Positions 1 through 10,638 of a DNA stretch of 64,000 bases are shown here, piece after piece. This stretch comes from Salicibibacter cibi (lineage in GTDB: Bacteria > Bacillota > Bacilli > Bacillales > Marinococcaceae), in contig NZ_CP054706.1 in NCBI RefSeq assembly GCF_016495865.1, forward strand, positions 1,178,001 to 1,242,000, in the 5' to 3' direction. The position numbers and the translations under genes were made by a program. The notes below the pieces were generated by a model that was not told the origin of the DNA, made no database searches, and worked only from the letters and a program-made list of their open reading frames with translations. Position 1 is the stretch's first letter; each line of letters opens with the position of its first letter.

Positions 1-140
1 GTCACACCACGAGAGCCGGCAACACCCGAAGTCGGTGAGCGAACCTTAGGGACGCAGCCGCCGAAGGTGGGGCTGGTGATTGGGGTGAAGTCGTAACAAG
101 GTATCCCTACCGGAAGGTGGGGATGGATCACCTCCTTTCT
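1..140 (+). rRNA. rrs: 16S ribosomal RNA, 3' end (partial)
   Basis: The window opens inside the last helix region of 16S rRNA. The universally conserved 3' segment around 90-110 (GAAGTCGTAACAAGGTA) and the terminal anti-Shine-Dalgarno stretch CCTCCTTTCT at 131-140 are both present. The 5' part lies outside the window. It is the first gene of an rRNA operon read rightward into 23S. Confidence 0.97.
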
Positions 141-324
141 AAGGAGCTATACCGGTCCCTCGGTGAAGGGACCGGAGGCAAACGCTTGGGCTTTCATTCA
201 GTTTTGAGCGGGCAACTGCTCAAGAGACGTTCTTTGAAAACTGAATAACGCGATAAAGCTTGAATGGACACACACCGGGTGTCGAAAAGAAACGAGCGTT
301 TTTTGGAAAGGCCCATGCCTCAAG
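141..324 (+). other. 16S-23S internal spacer without tRNA genes
   Basis: Short spacer with no tRNA. It has a local inverted repeat (ATTCAGTTTT at about 197-206 against AAAACTGAAT at 237-246). The segment AAAACTGAATAACG at 237-250 is also the exact reverse complement of 3283-3296 downstream of 23S, so the two can form the long-range stem that brackets 23S for RNase III-type processing. The two pairings are mutually exclusive. Confidence 0.75.
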
Positions 325-3247
<2,923 letters not shown>

Positions 3248-3330
3248 GAATGGGTCATGCACATCCGGCATTCATGCATAAGCGTTATTCAGTTTTGGGA
3301 GAATGTCTATCCTATTTTCAAAAGAAATCC
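3248..3330 (+). other. 23S downstream spacer; no 5S rRNA recognisable
   Basis: Only about 140 bases separate the end of 23S from tRNA-Asn, and they contain the right arm of the 23S processing stem (3283-3296) and a promoter. I see none of the conserved 5S segments (for example CCGAACACGGAAGTTAAG), and none elsewhere in the tRNA block either. Confidence 0.7.
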
Positions 3331-3359
3331 TTGAAAGTTATTGGAAAATGTACTAAACT
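3331..3359 (+). promoter_or_regulatory. Sigma-A type promoter of the tRNA array
   Basis: TTGAAA at 3331-3336, a 17-bp spacer, and TAAACT at 3354-3359. It lies 28 bases upstream of tRNA-Asn, so the tRNA array can be transcribed independently of the rRNA genes. Confidence 0.65.
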
Positions 3360-3387
3360 AATGTTGTCTGTTCGGCCAACATGACAT

Positions 3388-3462
3388 TCCACAGTAGCTC
3401 AGTGGTAGAGCAATCGGCTGTTAACCGATGGGTCGCTGGTTCGAATCCGGCCTGTGGAGCCA
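3388..3462 (+). tRNA. tRNA-Asn (GTT)
   Basis: Cloverleaf with acceptor TCCACAG/CTGTGGA, anticodon GTT, T-loop GGTTCGAATCC and encoded CCA. First gene of the array. Confidence 0.97.
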
Positions 3463-3466
3463 TCAG

Positions 3467-3557
3467 GGAGAGCTGTCCGAGTGGCCGAAGGAGCACGATT
3501 GGAAATCGTGTAGACGGTAACCCCGTCTCGAGGGTTCGAATCCCTCGCTCTCCGCCA
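3467..3557 (+). tRNA. tRNA-Ser (GGA)
   Basis: Long variable arm typical of tRNA-Ser, acceptor GGAGAGC/GCTCTCC, anticodon GGA, encoded CCA. Confidence 0.97.
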
Positions 3558-3610
3558 TACCGAAATACGGAATTCAGGGATCAAAGACTAGAAATTCTGA
3601 CATCAATTAT

Positions 3611-3685
3611 GGCCCGTTGGTCAAGGGGTTAAGACACCGCCCTTTCACGGCGGTAACGCGGGTTCGAATCCCGCACGGGTCACCA
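3611..3685 (+). tRNA. tRNA-Glu (TTC)
   Basis: Acceptor GGCCCGT/ACGGGTC, anticodon TTC, encoded CCA. In the B. subtilis trnD array tRNA-Val follows here; it is absent in this window. Confidence 0.97.
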
Positions 3686-3701
3686 TATTATTATTTCATA
3701 T

Positions 3702-3778
<77 letters not shown>

Positions 3779-3800
3779 TAATAGTTTGCTTAACAGCTTT

Positions 3801-3946
3801 GAATTCACTTCGGAGCAAGCAAACATCAGAAGTGCTTTGGAGTGCAACCAATTTGAGAACCTGTCACTACGTCGAATTATCTTCGAAGCAAGTAACATCT
3901 GGAATGCTCAGAAGTGCAATCAATTTACGAACCTGCCACTATGTTC
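3801..3946. repeat. Two tandem imperfect repeats of about 73 bp between tRNA genes
   Basis: Copy 1 is 3801-3873 and copy 2 is 3874-3946; both begin GAATT and share blocks such as GAACCTG(T/C)CACTA near their ends, with single-base indels and roughly three quarters identical by eye. They fill most of the unusually long 237-base gap between tRNA-fMet and tRNA-Asp. Neither copy folds as a tRNA and no gene is seen. Confidence 0.75.
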
Positions 3947-4015
3947 ACTGAGAACAAAAAATTCTTTTTTTATTACATATCGGTGATCCTCTTTATTTTC
4001 TATAAATGAATAACC

Positions 4016-4091
4016 GGGCCTGTGGTGTAGCGGTTAACATGCCTGCCTGTCACGCAGGAGATCGCGGGTTCGAATCCCGTCAGGCCCGCCA
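4016..4091 (+). tRNA. tRNA-Asp (GTC)
   Basis: Acceptor GGGCCTG/CAGGCCC, anticodon GTC, encoded CCA. Confidence 0.97.
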
Positions 4092-4103
4092 TTTACATAT
4101 GTT

Positions 4104-4179
4104 GGCTCGATAGCTCAGTCGGTAGAGCAGTAGACTGAAAATCTACGTGTCGGCGGTTCGATTCCGTCTCGAGCCACCA
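4104..4179 (+). tRNA. tRNA-Phe (GAA)
   Basis: Acceptor GGCTCGA/TCGAGCC, anticodon GAA, encoded CCA. Confidence 0.97.
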
Positions 4180-4191
4180 TCCATTTTTTCT

Positions 4192-4267
4192 GCCGGTCTA
4201 GCTCAATTGGCAGAGCAACTGACTTGTAATCAGTAGGTTGGGGGTTCAATTCCTCTGGCCGGCACCA
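4192..4267 (+). tRNA. tRNA-Thr (TGT)
   Basis: Acceptor GCCGGTC/GGCCGGC with one G-T pair, anticodon TGT, encoded CCA. Distinct from the tRNA-Thr(GGT) half at 45991-46042. Confidence 0.97.
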
Positions 4268-4336
4268 TCTATCAGAATACAGCCATCAGAGGTCAGAAAA
4301 TAACTCTGAACTTCTCTGAAATCTGTCATCCGATTT

Positions 4337-4422
4337 GGAGGAGTAGCGAAGTTGGCCAAACGCGGCGGACTGTAAATCCGCTCTCTCCGAGTTCGGCGGT
4401 TCGAATCCGTCCTCCTCCACCA
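4337..4422 (+). tRNA. tRNA-Tyr (GTA)
   Basis: Class II tRNA with long variable arm, acceptor GGAGGAG/CTCCTCC, anticodon GTA, encoded CCA. Confidence 0.97.
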
Positions 4423-4425
4423 TTC

Positions 4426-4499
4426 AGGGGTATAGTTTAATGGCAAAACAGAGGTCTCCAAAACCTCCGATGTGGGTTCGATTCCTACTACCCCTGCCA
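4426..4499 (+). tRNA. tRNA-Trp (CCA)
   Basis: Acceptor AGGGGTA/TACCCCT, anticodon CCA, encoded 3' CCA. Confidence 0.97.
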
Positions 4500-4515
4500 T
4501 TTTATAATCGCTGAT

Positions 4516-4592
4516 GGCGGTTGTGGCGAAGAGGTTAACGCACCGGATTGTGGCTCCGGCATTCGTGGGTTCGAGTCCCATCAACCGCCCCA
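4516..4592 (+). tRNA. tRNA-His (GTG)
   Basis: Eight-base acceptor stem including the extra G-1:C73 pair that identifies tRNA-His, anticodon GTG, encoded CCA. Confidence 0.96.
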
Positions 4593-4596
4593 TTAT

Positions 4597-4671
4597 TGGG
4601 CCATAGCCAAGCGGTAAGGCATCAGGTTTTGGTCCTGAGATGCGCTGGTTCGAATCCAGCTGGCCCAGCCA
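4597..4671 (+). tRNA. tRNA-Gln (TTG)
   Basis: Acceptor TGGGCCA/TGGCCCA, anticodon TTG, encoded CCA. Confidence 0.97.
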
Positions 4672-4673
4672 AT

Positions 4674-4748
4674 GCGGGAGTAGTTCAGCGGTAGAACACC
4701 ACCTTGCCAAGGTGGGGGTCGCGAGTTCGAATCTCGTCTTCCGCTCCA
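4674..4748 (+). tRNA. tRNA-Gly (GCC)
   Basis: Acceptor GCGGGAG/CTTCCGC, anticodon GCC, encoded CCA. Confidence 0.97.
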
Positions 4749-4756
4749 AGTTTTGT

Positions 4757-4831
4757 GGCGGCATAGCCAAGTGGTAAGGCAGGGGACTGCAAATCCTCTA
4801 CGCCCCGGTTCAAATCCGGGTGCCGCCTCCA
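4757..4831 (+). tRNA. tRNA-Cys (GCA)
   Basis: Acceptor GGCGGCA/TGCCGCC, anticodon GCA, encoded CCA. Confidence 0.97.
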
Positions 4832-4850
4832 TTTATATGTGTAGGATCAT

Positions 4851-4940
4851 GCCGGGGTGGTGGAATTGGCAGACACACAGGACTTAAAATCCTGCGGTCG
4901 GTAAACGACCGTGCCGGTTCGAGTCCGGCCCTCGGTACCA
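4851..4940 (+). tRNA. tRNA-Leu (TAA)
   Basis: Class II tRNA with long variable arm, anticodon TAA, acceptor GCCGGGG/CCTCGGT with G-T pairs, encoded CCA. Last gene of the main array. Confidence 0.97.
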
Positions 4941-4970
4941 TTATAAAGACAAAAACGTGCAATATAAAAG

Positions 4971-5005
4971 AAAAAAACACTCATTTGTTTGATGGGTGTT
5001 TTTTT
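4971..5005 (+). terminator. Rho-independent terminator of the tRNA array
   Basis: Stem AACACTCAT (with flanking A's) pairs with ATGGGTGTT and runs into a T tract, just before the dut ribosome-binding site. Confidence 0.85.
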
Positions 5006-5025
5006 CGAGAGGCAAGGGAGCAGTC

Positions 5026-5532
5026 ATGACGAAAATTAGTGTTCAAGTGAAAAAAATGCACAAAGATGCTGTGATTCCAACGTATGGCAGCTCATTTGCC
5101 GCCGGATTTGATCTTTATGCCACTGAGGATATGATCATCGGGCCCGGTGAAACAAAGAAGGTTCGTTTAGGGTTAGCGTTTGCCATTCCCGTTGGTTTTG
5201 AAATACAGGTTCGCCCACGTAGCGGTGTGTCAATTAAAACAAAACTCCGTATACCGAACAGTCCGGGAACGATTGATTCTGATTATCGTGGCGAGGTCGC
5301 TGTTCCTTTAGAGAACCGTAATGACAGTACATCAGAGGAAGGCATTTATTTGATTGACGGCAGTATGGGGGATCTTACCGGAGTTCCGGACGGTTCATAT
5401 TTTATCCGGAAACATGACCGTGTTGCACAAGGTGTATTGAATGAAGTTCCGCAGGCTCTGTTTGCCGAAGTTGATGAACTGGACAGCACTAAGCGCGGAA
5501 GTAGTGGATTCGGGTCCACGGGAACTCGGTAA
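5026..5532 (+). CDS. dut: dUTP diphosphatase (dUTPase), trimeric family
   Basis: Hydrolyses dUTP to dUMP and pyrophosphate in the cytoplasm, keeping uracil out of DNA and feeding thymidylate synthesis. All five conserved motifs of homotrimeric dUTPases are visible in 168 residues: AGFDLYA at 26-32, RPRSG at 63-67, GTIDSDYRGE at 81-90 (with the catalytic Asp), KHDRVAQ in the fourth, and the C-terminal arm RGSSGFGSTG. The start at 5026 is preceded by an AAGGGAG-type ribosome-binding site; an upstream ATG at 4996 lies inside the terminator and is not credible. About 168 residues is longer than the 142-144 residue prophage-type Bacillus enzymes. It sits alone between tRNA genes, and a phage origin cannot be excluded. 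Confidence 0.93.
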   Translation: MTKISVQVKKMHKDAVIPTYGSSFAAGFDLYATEDMIIGPGETKKVRLGLAFAIPVGFEIQVRPRSGVSIKTKLRIPNSPGTIDSDYRGEVAVPLENRNDSTSEEGIYLIDGSMGDLTGVPDGSYFIRKHDRVAQGVLNEVPQALFAEVDELDSTKRGSSGFGSTGTR

Positions 5533-5578
5533 AAGAGTAACGTCGACTTTTTTTCTTAAGAATAATTTGTTCAAATGC

Positions 5579-5608
5579 TTGCAATCACCGGTCTTTTCGT
5601 GCTATATT
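5579..5608 (+). promoter_or_regulatory. Promoter of tRNA-Leu (CAA)
   Basis: TTGCAA at 5579-5584, 18-bp spacer, TATATT at 5603-5608, 24 bases before the tRNA. Confidence 0.55.
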
Positions 5609-5632
5609 ATTACTTGTCGGAGAAAAGCGCAC

Positions 5633-5717
5633 GGCGATGTGGCGGAATTGGCAGACGCGCGTGACTCAAAATCACGTTTCTTCGGGAGTGTGGGTTCGAG
5701 TCCCACCATCGCCACCA
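5633..5717 (+). tRNA. tRNA-Leu (CAA)
   Basis: Class II tRNA, acceptor GGCGATG/CATCGCC, anticodon CAA, encoded CCA. Separated from the main array by dut; has its own promoter and terminator. Confidence 0.96.
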
Positions 5718-5731
5718 ATTAATATACATAT

Positions 5732-5765
5732 ACCGGACTTGTAGCAAACAAGTTCGGTTATTTTT
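5732..5765 (+). terminator. Terminator after tRNA-Leu (CAA)
   Basis: 11-bp stem ACCGGACTTGT (5732-5742) with ACAAGTTCGGT (5748-5758) followed by a T-rich tract. Confidence 0.85.
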
Positions 5766-5889
5766 ATGATATATGTGGCGCCAAATTGCATATACTTGAG
5801 CTTACCGCTCTCTTAAAAAAGGGGTCGGTTTTTTGTTTGTTCAGATGGAATAATCACTTAATTCCCGTAAATTAGGGATTGTATTCAAA

Positions 5890-6250
5890 GTAATCACCGC
5901 CGTTGTAATATTGTTTGACGATGCGATAGGCCGATTTTTAACTGATGATGAGCATAAAGGTTTGCAATCGTTTATTATTGGGTTTTACCGAAAGGCGTGC
6001 TACTCGTTTCGCTCATACTTGATGACGCGAATCCGATGGAAATATCCGTTCATAAAGGAACGGATTAACAACGTAGAATCGTTTATGATGAATCAGGTTA
6101 AGCAATTATTCGATGCGCCCGACGTCGATCAATTAAATCACATTTGACAGGGCGATTTCGTGGCGACATCTGTGGACGCTTTTTCGGCAAATGGCAGCGC
6201 ATCATTGATGACTTGATCTACGCAGATATTTTGCGCAAACGCCAGACTTG
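5890..6250 (+). pseudogene. Degraded coding remnant next to the rRNA/tRNA block
   Basis: An open frame to 6147 encodes a plausible basic, aromatic-rich segment (residues such as GFYRKA, TRIRWKYP) but has no good start or ribosome-binding site. A second frame from 6153 to 6249 (ending ADILRKRQT) also reads as protein-like sequence, as if one gene had been frameshifted near 6150. B. subtilis has the nucleotidyltransferase-like gene ygxA beside its rrnD/trnD block; whether this is its remnant I cannot tell from sequence alone. Confidence 0.35.
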
Positions 6251-6571
6251 AAGAACGTTTACTTTGGCTGGAATAACCGGGTGAAGGTTGTTTGCATAAA
6301 TACAATGTTTTATACTGAAAATGGGTGTAATTCTTCAACGGGCGGCCTAATTAATGAAAAAACAAGGTATTATTCATCGGTAGGAATCAACATGGGTAAA
6401 GTGAATTTGTCAACTATAGATTTCGGTGAGAGCTATTAAATGGTTGGAGAATTACATCAATCTTCAACGATACCGGCTAATATCAGTCAACACTCAAGTC
6501 TAAAAAAAGCCCATAATCTCTTTTATCAATTTGCTTGGACTCATCTGAAACGCGATAAGAGGCGAAATATC

Positions 6572-7195
6572 ATGACAAATAAAGAACGGAAGTTAACAAA
6601 AAAACAAATAGCGATTATAGAGACAGCAACAGAATTGTTTGCGGAAAAAGGCTATGCCGGAACATCCACAAATGAAATTGCAAATAAAGCGAATGTGTCA
6701 GAAGGGACTATCTTTAAGCATTTCAAATCGAAAAAAGGTTTATTGATGGAGATTGTTTCACCAATGACGATGAAGCTGTTTGCACCAATGATAAAGAAAG
6801 ATTTGGATAAAGTGCTTGATCAAGAATTTGAATATTTTCAGGACTTGATTCGTGCAATGATTGAAAATAGAAAGGAATTTATCCAAAATAATTTGCCAAT
6901 GTTACGTATATTAATCCAAGAAATTCCTTTTCATCCGGAATTGAAAGAGCAATTTATTGAATATATTGGCAAAGATATTTTTGAGAAGGTAGGGCAAATG
7001 ATCAAGTACTATCAAAACAAAGGACAGCTGGTGGAGATGGATCCGAAAACGATTATACGTACGATTGCATCATCTATCCTTTCATATATTGTAGCCCGTT
7101 ATGTTCTTCTTCCGGAAGCGGAGTGGGATTCAGAAGAAGTGGAGACGGAAAGGATTGTTCAAATACTGGAGAACGGACTTGCGCCAAAAATTTAG
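6572..7195 (+). CDS. TetR/AcrR-family transcriptional regulator
   Basis: A 207-residue one-component repressor. The N-terminal helix-turn-helix is classic TetR (AKEG-like segment ELFAEKGYAGTSTNEIA followed by NVSEGTIFKHFKSKKGL, residues about 15-50); the rest is the helical ligand-binding domain. The ATG at 6572 has an AAGAGGCGA ribosome-binding site; the open frame begins 132 bases upstream at 6440 but those 44 residues are not TetR-like. It faces the divergently placed end of an ABC-2 exporter operon, and a TetR-type palindrome overlaps that operon's promoter at 9194-9211, so it probably represses the exporter until an inducing drug or lipid binds. Ligand unknown. Confidence 0.88.
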   Translation: MTNKERKLTKKQIAIIETATELFAEKGYAGTSTNEIANKANVSEGTIFKHFKSKKGLLMEIVSPMTMKLFAPMIKKDLDKVLDQEFEYFQDLIRAMIENRKEFIQNNLPMLRILIQEIPFHPELKEQFIEYIGKDIFEKVGQMIKYYQNKGQLVEMDPKTIIRTIASSILSYIVARYVLLPEAEWDSEEVETERIVQILENGLAPKI

Positions 7196-7216
7196 ACTTC
7201 TATTAAAAATTAAGCT

Positions 7217-7258
7217 GGGTGGCTCACAGCATTTCAGACTGAAGCCACCCGTTTTTTT
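7217..7258 (+). terminator. Terminator between tetR and the ABC exporter genes
   Basis: GGGTGGCT at 7217-7224 pairs with AGCCACCC at 7243-7250, followed by seven T's. It ends transcription of the TetR gene and lies in the convergent gap to the permease stop. Confidence 0.85.
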
Positions 7259-8465
7259 ATACCTTCCTATAACGTCGCATCCCAAGTATATTTAGCGTTA
7301 CAAAAAGAACGATAAACAGCACTAAAACAAGCAAAGGTATAGCTATATCGCTGAGCGTATGTCCTTTCAGTACAACATCTATCATCGTATTTCCGGCATA
7401 GTATAGCGGCATGATTGGGGCAATCCATTGCAACCAAGGTTCCATTGTGTCCACTTTCAGCATGCCGGAGAAAAATATTTGTGGAATGATGATTAGTGGG
7501 ATAAACTGAATCATTTGGAATTCACTGCCCACAAACGTAGATAACAAAAGACCAAGCCCTAAAGCGACAAAGCTCAATAAGATATTGATGATAAACATGT
7601 TAGTTATGGAACCGGCAATCTCCATATCTAAAATGAATATGGAATACAAAATAATCACAGCCGTTTGCAGAATCGCAAAAATACCGTAACCGAACAAATA
7701 ACCAAATACAATCTCGGATTTTTTGATTGGCGTGGACAATAGTTTCTCCAAGGTGCCACTGCTTCTTTCTTTTAGCATCGACATACCGGCTATCAAAAAT
7801 ACAAAAAAGAACACAAAGAAGCTGATTAAAATCGGATTTAGAATGTCAAAAAACGTATTGCTCTCATCACCGTAAATATAGTCAACTGTTATCGGATCTT
7901 CATCCATATCCACCTCGGATTCGAACTCTGCATCCACGTCTGTGTCTATATCTGTATTTATATCTATATCTTGTGCTAATTCCGGAGGCAATTGTTCCAT
8001 CATATCATTGACACCATTGATGATTTCTTGCACGTTATCTGACATTTCTTCCCTATTATTCATCATATCATCAATGTTATCTGATAGGTCATCCAGGTTA
8101 TTTTCCATCACTGCTTGTGAACTGCCTTGTATGGCAGGCCCTTCATCTATTGGATTGTCATTAAGAATGGTTAGCGTCCATTCATCCTCCGCTTGTTCCA
8201 AAATAGCACTGGCATGCCCTTCTTGTAGATAGGATGTTGGATCAATGTCGGTTTCTTCTTTTACGATCATATCGTTGTCTTCCAAAATATCAATCACTTC
8301 ATCATCGACATTGACAGTTGCCAAACTGACTTCATCATCAGGGTCAGGAAAAATATAGTTGAGTAATGTGATGATAAAGATAGGGGCTAAAAATAGAAGT
8401 GCCATCGTACGTTTATCACGGATGACTTGTTTACAAATTCGTTTCATTAAGTGAAGCATTTTCAT
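7257..8465 (-). CDS. ABC-2 type transporter permease
   Basis: Membrane component of an ABC exporter, 402 residues from the ATG at 8465 (strong GGAGGGG site upstream). One transmembrane segment near the N-terminus (FLAPIFIITLLNYIF), then a large acidic extracytoplasmic domain rich in D/E and M/N, then five or six transmembrane helices with the ABC-2 signature region around LKERSSGTLEKLLSTPIKKS. The start overlaps the 3' end of the ATPase gene by about 35 bases, so the two are translationally coupled. Such two-gene exporters under TetR control usually move drugs, lipids or peptides; the substrate is not evident here. Confidence 0.9.
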   Translation of the reverse strand: MKMLHLMKRICKQVIRDKRTMALLFLAPIFIITLLNYIFPDPDDEVSLATVNVDDEVIDILEDNDMIVKEETDIDPTSYLQEGHASAILEQAEDEWTLTILNDNPIDEGPAIQGSSQAVMENNLDDLSDNIDDMMNNREEMSDNVQEIINGVNDMMEQLPPELAQDIDINTDIDTDVDAEFESEVDMDEDPITVDYIYGDESNTFFDILNPILISFFVFFFVFLIAGMSMLKERSSGTLEKLLSTPIKKSEIVFGYLFGYGIFAILQTAVIILYSIFILDMEIAGSITNMFIINILLSFVALGLGLLLSTFVGSEFQMIQFIPLIIIPQIFFSGMLKVDTMEPWLQWIAPIMPLYYAGNTMIDVVLKGHTLSDIAIPLLVLVLFIVLFVTLNILGMRRYRKV

Positions 8466-9165
8466 GTTCTTTCCCCTCCAATTCCAAAAAGACTTGATCG
8501 ATATCACTAACTTGGAACGTTTCCAAAATCTCTTGAGGCGCACCGCTTGCTGCGATTCCTTTATTCTGCATTAATAAAAGTTGATCGCACTTCATAGCTT
8601 CGTCCATAATATGTGTGGTAATTAACAGTGTACTGTTCTTTTTTAAATCGTGAAGTTGGTCCCAGATGTTTAATTTTAAAACAGGATCAATACCGACTGT
8701 CGGCTCATCTAAAATTAAGTATTCTGGCCGATTGAGTAGAGCGATTGCTAGAGATAGACGGCGCTTCATCCCTCCGGAGTAATGCTGAACGAATTTATTT
8801 TGCTCTTGCGTAAGCTGGACGAGATTCAAAGTGGATTGAACCGACTTTTTAGAAATTTTCCCTCCATACATATGGGCAAAGAATTGCATGTTTTCCAGTC
8901 CGGTTAAATCATGGTACAACGAATCACTTTGAGCCATATAACCGATTTTGTTTAAAACTTTTCGATTTGGAATAGTAGCATTATGAATGCTAACGCTGCC
9001 AGTATCATATGTCTCCATCCCCATTAAGCATTTAATTAACGTGGTTTTGCCAGTGCCAGAAGGGCCGATCAAGCCAGTGATCTGATTGCTTGGAATTTCG
9101 ACGGATATATCTTGCAATATTGTTTGCTTTCCGAAACTTTTGGATATATCGGTGATCTTCATCAT
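8431..9165 (-). CDS. ABC transporter ATP-binding protein (exporter)
   Basis: 244-residue nucleotide-binding subunit for the ABC-2 permease encoded next. Walker A GPSGTGKTT near residue 33, Q-loop, signature HYSGGMKRRLSLA, Walker B YLILDEPTVG and the switch His in TTHIMDEA are all present, so it should be active. Two ATGs are adjacent at 9165 and 9162; either fits the AAGGGA site. It is the first gene of a two-gene operon with a promoter and TetR-type operator immediately upstream. Confidence 0.92.
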   Translation of the reverse strand: MMKITDISKSFGKQTILQDISVEIPSNQITGLIGPSGTGKTTLIKCLMGMETYDTGSVSIHNATIPNRKVLNKIGYMAQSDSLYHDLTGLENMQFFAHMYGGKISKKSVQSTLNLVQLTQEQNKFVQHYSGGMKRRLSLAIALLNRPEYLILDEPTVGIDPVLKLNIWDQLHDLKKNSTLLITTHIMDEAMKCDQLLLMQNKGIAASGAPQEILETFQVSDIDQVFLELEGKEHENASLNETNL

Positions 9166-9193
9166 TTAAATCACATCCCTTAAATTATTTATA

Positions 9194-9240
9194 AGTAAGT
9201 AATCACTCACTAAGATAACATAGAAAATGAGTGAGGACAA
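9194..9240 (-). promoter_or_regulatory. Promoter with overlapping TetR-type operator for the ABC exporter
   Basis: Read on the minus strand: -35 TTGTCC (9240-9235), 17-bp spacer, -10 TATCTT (9217-9212). Immediately downstream, 9194-9211 is an 18-bp near-palindrome AGTAAGTAATCACTCACT covering the expected transcription start. Its position and symmetry fit repression by the TetR protein at 6572-7195; the link is inferred. Confidence 0.6.
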
Positions 9241-9656
9241 TTATATTTAAAGATGATATGTTTTGAATCGATTTCTATTTCCCATTTACTAGTCTACTCG
9301 CTTAATGCCACCAGATGAATGTGAGCTTAGGAAATTTAATAAGCCATTAATTTGTAACCTGACCTTTTCATTTATAAAAGAATCAGCAAAAATAAAGATG
9401 ATATTATATATCTATATGCTTTTCCACTTTAAATTAGTATACTATGTGAAAGGTTACCCTTGTTATTTGTTTCCATATTCGGTAAATGTACGATTGTATT
9501 TTATTTTTAATGATTATCCCACTAGTGCAGAACGGCTGAACGAAGGAATCACCCTCGTCAAGGCGCGGGATTTCTGGAAAATAGTTAAGCCACGCTATTA
9601 TGCGTAATATAATCAGTCTACATCACTTATTATATATTATAAAAATCTTTAACAAT
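9241..9656. other. AT-rich stretch without a convincing gene
   Basis: An open frame at 9305-9607 (+) lacks a ribosome-binding site and has irregular composition; I do not accept it as a gene. Nothing else is recognised. Confidence 0.4.
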
Positions 9657-10097
9657 ATGAACTTTTACCTGTATGATGGCATAGATCTATCGTGGTCATC
9701 CACACGCGAAAATACTCAAATGAATGTTCTTTTGTTAAGATATGTCTATCCATCCATCATTGAAAAGAGGGAAAAGAAGGGAGCATCTTCATTGATAGGC
9801 AAAATTAATTTTTTCCCTTTATCCTTGTTATGCGTGGGGGTGCTTTTATGTGTATACCTCATTCGAAATGTCACCGTCGCACAGTTCATACATAGTGTAT
9901 TCATTGGTCTGTTTTCGGTTTTCTTTGTGATTGGCTTTTTTCCCTTGATAGGCTTGATTATAGCTCACATTAAAGAGATGCAAGCGAGAGATAAAGGAAA
10001 GTACGTTAATCTGCTTTTACTTGGCATTTGGCTATTGATAATATTTTTAAGTCTCTTCATGACAATTTTTTTATTTCGTAATCCACCCACCTTCTAA
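9657..10097 (+). CDS. Hypothetical membrane protein
   Basis: About 146 residues from the ATG at 9657; the true start is uncertain because no ribosome-binding site is obvious (an internal ATG at 9720 is possible). Three hydrophobic segments are clear: FFPLSLLCVGVLLCVYLI, VFIGLFSVFFVIGFFPLIGLIIA and LLLGIWLLIIFLSLFMTIFLF, separated by short charged loops. No family is recognised. The surrounding sequence is AT-rich and gene-poor, so this may be accessory. Confidence 0.5.
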   Translation: MNFYLYDGIDLSWSSTRENTQMNVLLLRYVYPSIIEKREKKGASSLIGKINFFPLSLLCVGVLLCVYLIRNVTVAQFIHSVFIGLFSVFFVIGFFPLIGLIIAHIKEMQARDKGKYVNLLLLGIWLLIIFLSLFMTIFLFRNPPTF

Positions 10098-10099
10098 TG

Positions 10100-10560
10100 A
10101 AAGGTTTTCTTCGGCATTCGTTACCGGCTCATCGCTTTTGCCTGTATATGCTGGCGAAAGCGAAATTCAATGTCGAGCGCTCGGAGCCAATGTATAAGCG
10201 TCTGCAGAGGCGATGTACCTGTTATCGATGAAGTCGGGGAGTTCGTCCTGTTGGAACCAGCCATTTTCAGGCATTTGGTGATACGGAAACTGGATTAAGA
10301 TTACCTCGAAAGGCAGCTGCCAGATCTATGGTCGTTCCGATTCCACGATCAATCGTGGCGGCATCCGTATGGAAACGAGTGAAATTTACAGCAGGGCAAT
10401 CGCAGCCAATGCTCACCGCGACACGTGCCTAACGATATTTTCACTATCAACGAAGTGCTAATCACGTCAAATAGTGAAAAATGGAATTTCCGATTGCGTA
10501 TGAATTTTTTGCGCTGGTCAGTTTCCGTAAACATATGCAATCATGTGTTGTATGACGTCA
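10100..10560 (-). pseudogene. Decayed coding sequence, family unknown
   Basis: On the minus strand two overlapping frames look protein-like but are broken by stops: around 10310-10163 a frame containing PYHQMPENGWF and DELPDFIDNRY, and around 10430-10330 a frame containing FHTDAATIDRGIGTTID. No start or full-length product remains. The sequence reads as a frameshifted relic; I cannot name it. Confidence 0.35.
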
Positions 10561-10585
10561 TCGTCTCGGATAAACGCGCTTCTAA

Positions 10586-10636
10586 TGAATAACCCCCCTT
10601 TATTTGAGTGAAAATAACACAAAAGGGGGTTATTCA
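10586..10636 (+). promoter_or_regulatory. Strong hairpin covering the ribosome-binding site of a small ORF
   Basis: TGAATAACCCCCCTTT (10586-10601) pairs with AAAAGGGGGTTATTCA (10621-10636), a stem of about 15 bp. The AAGGGGG in the right arm is the only plausible Shine-Dalgarno sequence for the small membrane protein starting at 10639. The hairpin could be a terminator followed by TTTTG, or a translational switch. Confidence 0.5.
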
Positions 10637-10638
10637 TT

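Noticed and set aside
7942-8232. ORF antisense to the ABC permease
   Set aside because: Serine/isoleucine-rich shadow of the acidic domain on the other strand.
9305-9607. 100-codon ORF upstream of the hypothetical membrane protein
   Set aside because: No ribosome-binding site and no coherent domain pattern; adjacent sequence is AT-rich and likely non-coding.
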